Assembly: GCA_019054805.1 (NCBI GenBank)
Contig: JAHQIY010000001.1
Coordinates: forward strand, 2,370,501 to 2,434,500
Length of the DNA: 64,000 nt
Direction of reading: 5' to 3'
Source: Brachionus manjavacas
Taxonomy: Eukaryota; Rotifera; Eurotatoria; Ploima; Brachionidae
The notes below the pieces were generated by a model that ran no database searches, was not told where the DNA came from, and was given only the letters and a program-made list of their open reading frames with translations. A program made the translations under genes and the position numbers. Numbering within the stretch: the first letter of the stretch is position 1; every line of letters starts with the position of its first letter. Shown piece by piece: positions 56,175-64,000 of the stretch.

Positions 56175-58415
56175 TTTTGTGAATTTTAAAAAGAGAAAAT
56201 TATGTAGGCAAAAAATTATAAGTTATTTTTATTTCAAAATTTTATTCACAATATAATTGTTTTTATATAATTAATTAAAATGCGTCATCTTTTAGTGAAA
56301 TAAATTAGAATTTTAATATATTTTTTCCAGTTTTAAATTTCACTATTATCTGATTTTTTTTTGATTAAAAATTTATTGAAAAATCGAGATAATCAAGAAA
56401 TATTGTCACATTAATATAAAATTACAAAAAAAGTCTCTGAACTTACCATGAATAAAAAGGAATCAAAAATTAATATTTGATACATTTTTAAAAAAGGATA
56501 TTTTTAGTCATAGATATTTTTTTGATTTAGACACTAAATGTTTACACCTCTTGAGAATTTATTTTTTAAATAATCTAATTGATTATTTTAAAAAAATTTT
56601 AGCATTTAATTTTTCAAAACAAAAAGAATCAAAAATAGAAATTTTTTCTTTTTTTAAACAAAAGTAAAATTTCGATCAAAAGATAATTTAAATTTTTTTT
56701 AAAAAAATTTGCTGCTTTCAAAAACCGCTTTAAAGTGGCTTTTATTTAGAGAAACATTTTGGAAAAGACTTTTATTTTGAGAATTTTAAATTAAAAAAAA
56801 TTTTATTTTTATTTATTTTGTAGTCTCTTAAAGCCGTTGTTGTTGAAAATAAATCATATAAACCAACAGGTGGTGCTAGTGTTTTGTAAAAATTTGAACG
56901 GGCTTTACCGATTCACATGAAAAAAAGCATTTTTTGTTCCAAAAACTGGCATTTTAATTTTACAAGTTTAGAAATAAAATTTATACTTAAAAATTTTAAA
57001 ATAATTTTATCCAAATTTTAATCCCTAAAAATATTTAAAATGATTCGGGATCGTCGAATTTCTTTTTCGATCAAGAAATTCCTCAAATGAATTGATTTTT
57101 TTTAATATTGTTTAAAATTATAAAGAAAAAAATGTATCGAATTAACTTGTTACAACTATTATAAATTAAACAATTAATAAATTTTGTAAAAATTTTTGGT
57201 TAAATAAAAGTGACAGAATTCTTAATTAATAAGTGGGGAATTTTATTCATAATGGGTTATTTTTGATATTTAACTTGTATAAAATTAGTTGGTATTTTTT
57301 AGCAAAAAACAATTTACTCAAATAAAATTTTTCTTAGTATTTATGTAATAATTAGAACTAAATGAATGAATGAAGTGGCCACTTGTATCCACATAATTTA
57401 AATTTGCGTCAGAAAAACTTAATCAAAATATTTTTTATATTATTAAGGAGTCAAATATTTATAATATTTGACCACAAAACTTTTAACTTGTAAAAAAATT
57501 TAAACTAAATTATTTTAGATAATAAATTTAAAGACATTAATAATTTATTATAAATTTAACGTCAATTGAACGCCTTTGCTCAACTAATTACGTCATTTAG
57601 TTGGCCTTAGAAATTTTTGTCTAAAATTCCGGAAGTTGGTTCCATTTGTTAGAATTTAAGAATAAAGGCGTCATTTTCCTTTTATCAACTTTAGAATGTC
57701 TTGTCTAGTTGAAACTGGACTTTTTAAGCAATTCTTAAAAAAGTGTTCATATTTGGTATGGATTTTCTCTTTATTAAGCTTTAATATCAACAATATTTTT
57801 TTAATGCATTGTTATTTCTAGTTTTTTAGCATTTTTAGTATTACGGAACCAATTAAGAATTTGATTGACTTTTTCTAGAATATATAAGTCATTAAAGTAT
57901 TAAGTAAAATTAAATTTTTCATTTTCTTTTAATTGAAAAGTTTTGAGCCCAGAAGCCCCAAAACTTTGGTTTATTCGAGTAATACGTATCTAAGGTGATT
58001 AAATTGACAAATATTTTTCAAATTAGTCACTTTTAAAAAATGTTAGAGTAATTTTAGTTGTAATTTACCACAGGGAATGAAAAAAAATAAGAATTAAAAT
58101 TGATAAATTTTAATTAAGAGCTTAATAAACGAGAATACTGTAGGTTGGTTCCGTCATTCTCTCAAGTCACAGCATGCCTCTTAAAACAAAAGTTAGATTT
58201 AAGCTATAAATTAATAAGTTTGAATTTAAATTGAATAAAAATTTATTTGTTTCTAAGTAAATTCATTTTCTTAATGGATATTTTGCCTGAGTATTTTACA
58301 AAATTTTTTACCTACCAAAATATAATCAAATATAAACAAATTTTTAATTTGAATCATTTAGAAACGAGTAATTTCAGTTAATTTTTTTAGAAGTTGTTTT
58401 AAAAAAACTCCGATC
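56175..58415. other. Divergent intergenic region between Rab escort protein and NPF
   Basis: 2.2 kb of AT-rich DNA between two head-to-head genes; promoters of both should lie here. A TTTTTTTAG acceptor-like site 25 nt upstream of the NPF ATG (58381-58391) suggests a 5' UTR intron or leader addition. Confidence 0.5.
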
Positions 58416-58852
58416 ATGAAGTTTGGTTACAGATTTTTATGTAGTTGGTGTCTAATATATGTAATCGCCATTACGGCGAATGCCAAAGCACTAAAGAGCC
58501 GCATCGATTTTGACAATTTTTTAAATCAGATCTTGGATAAAAAAGAGCTTGATTGGAGAGAAAAATTTAATAAGCGCAGTTTTGACCGTGAAGCTCAATC
58601 ACCAGACCAGTACTTGACAGACACTGACAAAAAAATGATCAATCACCTTATATCAAACAATTTAATAGCTAAATTGATGAATATGTACGCAATAAGCTCA
58701 AGATCAAGGTGAATAAGACAAAATTTATTTTAAAATTTTTTTCAAATTTATTTTTCAGATTTGGAAAAAGAAGCGTAACAGAATATCAACACAATAATAA
58801 AAATCAACACAATAATAAAAATCTTAAAGACCGAATTTCTATACAGCTTTGA
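58416..58852 (+). CDS. NPF: Neuropeptide F (NPF/NPY-family) precursor
   Basis: Two exons, 58416-58708 and 58759-58852, with a 50-nt intron; 128 residues. Signal peptide of about 23 residues (FLCSWCLIYVIAITANA), a propeptide ending FNKR, then a predicted 45-residue mature peptide starting SFDREAQSPDQYL and ending MYAISSRSRF. It is followed by Gly-Lys-Arg for amidation and cleavage. The C terminus fits the family pattern YAI-x-x-R-x-R-F-amide. The intron splits the codon of the penultimate Arg (AG|A), the conserved intron of NPY/NPF genes, which makes the call strong. The C-terminal peptide has two Asn/Gln/His-rich repeats (QHNNKN). It would signal through NPY/NPF-type GPCRs, typically in feeding control. 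Confidence 0.9.
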
Positions 58853-58930
58853 TATAATTGTTCAGTGCCAATCGATCTCTTTGCAAAGTCTGATCACGAT
58901 TTTTTCATTTGATTTGATAATTTATTAAAA

Positions 58931-58936
58931 AATAAA
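58931..58936 (+). terminator. NPF: Polyadenylation signal of NPF
   Basis: AATAAA 78 nt after the NPF stop codon. Confidence 0.55.
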
Positions 58937-59226
58937 GTCTTAAATATTTATTTGTTCACAAAAACTTTAATTTTTTTGCCAAAATTTTTAATTTCTATTA
59001 TTTGGTATTTTGATCGAATATATTTATTATCTAGAATAAATCAGTCCATTTTTTTCTAAAAATAAATTTTTTTAAACAAAAAAAATATTCAAATTAATAA
59101 TATCTGAGTTCGATGTGATTGAGTTGGAACAAAATTTTGTTTTATTTTTTGAAATTTTAAGTTTTATCAAATACTGTGAAGCATTCTGAAAGTTAATTCA
59201 AAACTTTCAATTTTATACAAATTGTT

Positions 59227-59460
59227 ATAACTTTAGTTCAAAAATTTGTACTTCAAATGAAACAAAGTAAAACAACCTGTGTTTCACCTACTGCGAAATT
59301 GTGCAAAATCTGTGCAAATTAATTGCGTTTTAGTTCTAATACATTTAATAGGGTACAATTTTTCAGAATTCGCACAGAATTTGCACAATTTCGCAGTAGG
59401 TGAAACACAGGTTGTTTTACTTTGTTTCATTTGAAGTACAAATTTTTGAACAAAAGTTAT
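59227..59460. repeat. 94-bp near-perfect inverted repeat with 46-nt spacer
   Basis: The arms at 59227-59320 and 59367-59460 are complementary at 91 of 94 positions by my count, with no indels (core ACAACCTGTGTTTCACCTAC). A transcript from either strand would fold into one long hairpin. No coding content. It could be a small fold-back transposon or a hairpin RNA locus. Confidence 0.9.
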
Positions 59461-59994
59461 CACAAGTTTTTATTTTTGAATGAAATTTCCCAATTTCACA
59501 CTGTGATCAATTAGATATAATGAAATTTCAAAAAAAAATTTGTAATAGATTGGACAATTTTTGATTTAAGATCAAATTAGTTTTAAACAAAAAATTATTT
59601 GTCTAGATTGTTTAGTAATTTTTTGTGCCTCTAGAATATTAATGTTTATTTCTGCTCGAAGCTCCTTTTTTATTTAAATTACTTTCATTTTTCTGATGCA
59701 ATTCTTTCGAAATAAAAACAAAGTATTTAAATTTTATTAAAATAATAAATTTTCTCTAAAAAAAAATATTTTCTTTATCTCTAAAAGCTTTCCGTCGATA
59801 AAGCTTTCAATAATTAATATTTAAGTTCCTATTTGAATTGCTTTTACTATCGATTCAGATTTGTTTTTTTAAAAGAGAAAAAAGGCTCAAATTAACACAA
59901 TTAATTTTAAATTTTTTTGAACTTGATCAATTTTAACTTGATTCTAGTTGAGGCCAAAAAATTCCCCTTTAAAAATTAAAACCCATTTTTTTTT
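59461..59994. other. Intergenic, nothing recognised
   Basis: AT-rich 3' flank of the Ly6 gene. Confidence 0.6.
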
Positions 59995-60474
59995 CTAATC
60001 TTTTATTAAAAGAAAGGCCAAAAGCGACAAAAAATAAAATTTAAAATTTAAAATGAGGAAATTGGATGAATTGCACACGTTTCTGTTGCAGCAATATTGA
60101 AAAGCCGTTCTGTTGTTGACTCTTGTTCGTTTATTAGAACAGCACCTTTTTAAATTCGGTGCCGAGCATTGTCTATTTATAATTCCATTCGTGTACACAA
60201 GTTTCTAGATTCGAAGATAAAAAAATAAAATTTCAATACAAATTAAAAGCAAAGTATTACTAGACAAAACTTGACTCCTTCATTACAATTGACATATCTG
60301 GTGCTAGCTGGATAAATAGTGTCTGCACAATTATTACCAAAGCATTCAAGACAGCGAATTGAGTAGACCGATTGCACTAAGCAGCCTTAAATTATTCATC
60401 TCTTAAAATATAAACAACACTTTAAACTTTTTACTTAAAATCAAAATTGCGGCCACAACTTTATGCAATTGCAT
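59995..60474 (-). CDS. Ly6/uPAR three-finger protein, probably GPI-anchored
   Basis: Three exons: 60435-60474, 60261-60385 and 59995-60204. They are in phase and give 124 residues. Signal peptide MQLHKVVAAILILSCLVQSV, then IRCLECFGNNC. Cysteines spaced as in three-finger domains follow, then the family signature CCNRNVCNSSN. The C terminus is hydrophobic (FLILNFKFYFLSLLAFLLI), as expected for a GPI-attachment signal. Such proteins act at the cell surface, for example in adhesion or as modulators of receptors and channels; the partner is unknown. The two introns are about 50 nt. Confidence 0.85.
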
Positions 60475-60640
60475 TGATTCGAACATAAAGTGAACATAAA
60501 CCAAGTTATTTGATTAAAATAATACTCTATCAATTTTCTAGATATTTTTACCTATTTTTTTTTATTTTTTGTTGCCAAATATTTAATTATAATTAAATAT
60601 TCATTTGAAAATTTTATTTGCAAAAATTAAATAATAAAAT

Positions 60641-61440
60641 TTAGATAAAATTTTTAGAATGCAATTTTTTTCTTTGGTAAACATCGAGCAACTCATTGAA
60701 GATTTCATTTAGATATGTGTCCATATTGTCCAATTCGAGCTTAAGCTTGCGATAGTCCTTCCATGTGGTGAACTCTGTGTACATGTTATCATAGTCGATG
60801 TTGTTTACGTCATCATTGATAGTGTTTGTATCACTATGGACTCGGGGCAGGGCGCTCGAGGCGGTCCTCATATTAAATGAGCGCTGAGAGATCAAATCAA
60901 TGCCTGAAAGTTTAAAGGACTTGTTGGAATAAATCGATTGCAGGTCCATTTCGTACATTCTGAAGTTGATATTTGTCTGAACTGGACAAAATGTCAATTT
61001 TCTGCTATTTAGACTGATTATTCTTTTGGCAGTCAGGTCAAGCTTGGTTATTATTTCGTTGCATGTGTCCCTCTGGACTATTGATTCTTCTTCGACTGGA
61101 TCGAACTCGTCCAGCTTTTCTACGCCTATTTCATAAATGTTATACTGGTAAAAAATGGTGTCTATGTCGACAGGGTCGAAATTCAAATTGAGCAGGTAAG
61201 ATCTGAATTCTGAGGCTTTTTTGGCATCTTGCAGCTGGTTTATGTGCTGAACACTGTTGTTTTTTGAGTCGACTAGGTAAAAAAATCCTCTGAGAATTGA
61301 CCAAACTTTTTCTAGCTTAAAAAAATCGGCATATTTTTTCAATCGCCTCTTGAAAAAATTGAAATAGTCTAGTTCAGGCTTTGGTTCATAATTTTCAGAA
61401 GCAAAAGAGTACGAATCACTAATTATAGCCAAAAATATAC
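60641..61440 (-). CDS. Unrecognised gene, terminal exon
   Basis: An open exon of 265 codons from an AAG acceptor at 61441-61442 to TAA at 60641. There is no ATG near its start; the first codons are ATA TTT TTG GCT. At least one upstream exon to the right is therefore missing, ending in phase 1. The protein is hydrophilic and rich in aromatic and charged residues. It begins with a probable helical segment (YFNFFKRRLKKYADFFKLEK), and ends in a coiled-coil-like stretch (DYRKLKLELDNMDTYLNEIF). No family recognised. Confidence 0.6.
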
Positions 61441-62800
61441 CTTTAAAAATTTTATTAATTAGTTTTTTACTTGGTTAATTTGCTATTGAGGGAAGAACCT
61501 TTGAGAAAATCTTCTTAAGAAAAAATCTCAGTGAAATAAAAATAGCTTTTTTGAACTTTCTTCTTTTTTTTTAAAAAATTGAAAATTATTAAATATTTAA
61601 TTGAAAATGAGAAAATTTTTTTTTAAGGCTCTATTGTGGCCAAACTATCCATACTAGGCTGGAAAACATAAATTTTGGTAATGCTCAAACATGCATAATA
61701 TCAAAGCTAAACAATTAATAAAATGCTCTTAAGTGAAATAATCAAGAGCATTCTTCATTCTTCAATCTTTTCTTGAATGATTCATGGTAAATAATGAATT
61801 AAAATGAAATTATTATATGAAATACAATTTTAGTAGGACAAGACACATGAATCATAAAATAAAAAAATTTAAGTAATTAATCTATATGGTTAAAGTCACT
61901 CGCGATCAATGTCGTCCTAACTAAATACATTTTTTATATGAAATTTTAATTAAGCTTAATAATATAATCCAAAATAAAACTGTTTTAAGATTAATTTATT
62001 TTATTTATTTATTTATTTCAATAAACGCCTTGTAGGCGATGTAAAAAAAAATAAAATAAAGTAATTTAAATTTATAATTCAAATTTGAATTTATTAAATA
62101 AAAGGCTATTATTAAAATAGAATAAAAAAAAGCTAATAAAAGGCATTATCTGTTATGTGACAAAAGGCTGTTTTTAAATAAAAGAGATATTTAAGAAATG
62201 TTTTTTTTATGTGGTTATAAATCAAAAAATTAGTTTGAGTTTAGAAAAATAGCTTAAGAAAAAGACTCTTTTCAATCATTCATTCACTAAATTTGTAATA
62301 AATTTCTTCCAAAAATTTGAGATATTGTGATTTGGTACGATTTTGTATTTTTTTTTCCAAATTTAAGAAAAATTAGCTGAATGAACTTAAAAAATTTCAA
62401 TTTATAATATAAAATTACATCAACATAAATCTATTTTGGCATCAAAAAGGAAAAAAACTTAATTTAATAAAACAACGACAATGTTTGTTTCAAAAAGAAA
62501 TAAAAATTTTTTTGATCATCTTTAGAAAAACCATTAGGCTTTCTTATCATCTTTTCAATTAATTTTTTGATTATCTATAATTTAGTCAACATTTTTATCA
62601 GGAATATCTTTTCATATTTCTGGTTTGATTCATTAACGTTCTAAATTTGGTGAATCTAGCTAAATTCGCTCATACTTTTGGCAGCAAGAATTTCATGATC
62701 AAAACTAAATTAATTAAATTCTCAAAGAAATTTTGAAATTAACTTTTTTTTTTCCTTAATGAATTAAATTTTTAATATTTTAACTATAAAAATGGGCCAA
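61441..62800. other. 5' flank of the last gene, AT-rich
   Basis: It should contain the upstream exon of the gene at 60641, which was not identified. A LINE-like 3' tail lies at about 61991-62055. Confidence 0.45.
61991..62055 (-). mobile_element. Possible truncated retroelement 3' tail
   Basis: Read on the minus strand, a hairpin CGCCTACAAGGCG is followed by TTTATTGAAA and an (AAAT)n run. This is the usual look of a short non-LTR 3' end. Confidence 0.4.
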
Positions 62801-63320
62801 ATTGAAGTTCATGATCAAATGTAAATTTCAAACCAAAATTTTTAGTTTTTGGTTTAAATAAAAAGATATTTTTTTATCAATTTTTTTAAAATAAATGACT
62901 AAACTTTACTAAACATTATTTGTTTAATCAATTATTAGATAAAAAATTATATGAATTTTTGTCTGAAGTAAATTGAATACTTAATCAATATTTTGAAAAT
63001 TTACAAAACAAAAATTTAACTTTGTTTCGTCGTAATATAATTTAATTGATATTTAAATATCATTTAAAGCGTTTATTTGAGCCATAATTTGGATACCTAA
63101 ATGTCGATTTTAAATTTGTCTTCAAAGTTTTCAAATAAAGATTTTGGAAGAATCAATTAAAGGTCAATTAGAGAAAAAAGATTTGTTTTTTTTTTTAAAT
63201 TAAAATAATAAACATCTTATGTTTAAAATAAAAAAATTAAAAAATTTAATTTTATCATTTTTATTATAATTTTAATCAATTAAATTTTGATCATTTGATT
63301 ATGATTATGAACTTCAAGTT
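62801..63320. mobile_element. Short-TIR element family B, copy 3
   Basis: About 520 bp, the fullest copy: starts ATTGAAGTTCATGATCAAAT and ends GATTATGAACTTCAAGTT. AT-rich and non-coding. Confidence 0.8.
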
Positions 63321-63436
63321 GCCAAAAAATGGTTATTTCAAATTTATTTTTAATTTGTTCTTCTAAAATCCTTATTTGAATATCATAAAGACAAATTTAA
63401 AATCTAAATTATTTCAGGTAAAAATTCTTCCTTTTA

Positions 63437-63754
63437 AAGTTGATGATCAATACAAACTATCATTTCGATACAAAGAGTTTAACTTTAGATATTAGAATTA
63501 ATCTTTGAACAATATTAAAGAAGCTTCAATGTAGCATACTTTACATTCTATGTAGATTTAAAAAATATTTGCTCAATCCGTTGATAAAATCGATTTTTAA
63601 ATTTAAATATATTATCTGATGTTTTTTAAAATTTTTTTTGATATTTTAAAATCAACATTACATGTAAAGCATGTAGCATTAAAATTATCGAAATTGGTTC
63701 AAAGATCAATTTTAAAATCTAAAGATAAAATCTTGAATTGATCATCAACTTCAA
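63437..63754. mobile_element. Element with family-B-like termini
   Basis: AAAGTTGATGATCAATAC at the left is mirrored by GAATTGATCATCAACTTCAA at the right, 318 bp apart. The tips resemble family B but the interior differs. Confidence 0.55.
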
Positions 63755-64000
63755 GATACAAAAAAATTCATATAATTTTATTTCATGCATAAAGAAAATT
63801 AATTAAGTTCAGTTATTTAATATTAAAAAAATTCAAACTTTCACTCTTACATGAACTACAATTTTCTCAAACAATTTTGAATTAGAAAAATTATGTCAAT
63901 ATTTAGAATAACCCGAGTTTCAATAAATTACAAAATTTGAATAATTTTAGCAATTTTTAAAATTTAATAAAATTTTTTTTTTTTCAAGAATAAGTACGAC

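Noticed and set aside
1-64000. CRISPR arrays, rRNA genes, bacterial operons or phage
   Set aside because: No regularly spaced direct repeats and no rRNA signature. Introns and protein families are metazoan.

Overview
This is nuclear DNA of a small-genome metazoan. It is very AT-rich. The protein genes have short GT-AG introns, many of 44-60 nt, and encode animal-specific products: a neuropeptide F precursor, a secretin-class GPCR, a Ly6 protein and a fibrinogen-related protein. Between them lies a dense layer of decayed DNA transposons and LINE fragments. An AT-rich rotifer such as Brachionus would fit, but that is inference from general character; nothing here proves the species.

Layout. 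1-17.7 kb: a mitochondrial alanyl-tRNA synthetase gene (AARS2, minus strand) whose first exon and 5' flank are present twice (1-4593 and 12300-16869). Only the second copy is followed by a visible exon 2 (9038-10446). The first copy ends inside a Tc1-like transposon at a junction carrying a 22-bp templated insertion. Between the copies are LINE pieces, a pogo/Tigger-like element and TIR elements. 17.7-19.4 kb: LINE remnant. 19.4-21.6 kb: eight-exon calcitonin/DH31-receptor-like GPCR. 22.4-24.6 kb: local direct repeats, then a complete 855-bp TIR element with 8-bp target duplication that encodes a small single-zinc-finger protein. 27.6-28.1 kb: another LINE. 28.5-41 kb: a secreted fibrinogen-related protein and three small type-I membrane proteins that look like one family, interleaved with tRNA-Trp, a second zinc-finger TIR element, a LINE and a Tc1-like copy. 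42.2-42.9 kb: SprT/Spartan DNA-protein-crosslink protease exons. 46.6-48.5 kb: a multi-exon gene I do not recognise. 49.3-52.2 kb: TIR elements. 52.6-56.2 kb: RPP30 and Rab escort protein, 74 nt apart on the same strand and possibly an operon. 58.4-58.9 kb: neuropeptide F. 59.2 kb: a near-perfect 94-bp inverted repeat. 60-61.4 kb: a Ly6 protein and an unrecognised gene. 61.4-64 kb: AT-rich DNA with more TIR elements.

All recognised protein genes except NPF are on the minus strand. Intron-exon structures of AARS2, the GPCR, SprT, RPP30, the Rab escort protein, Ly6 and NPF were worked out by hand; splice phases agree across every exon described. Function calls rest on recognisable family motifs; no database search was run.
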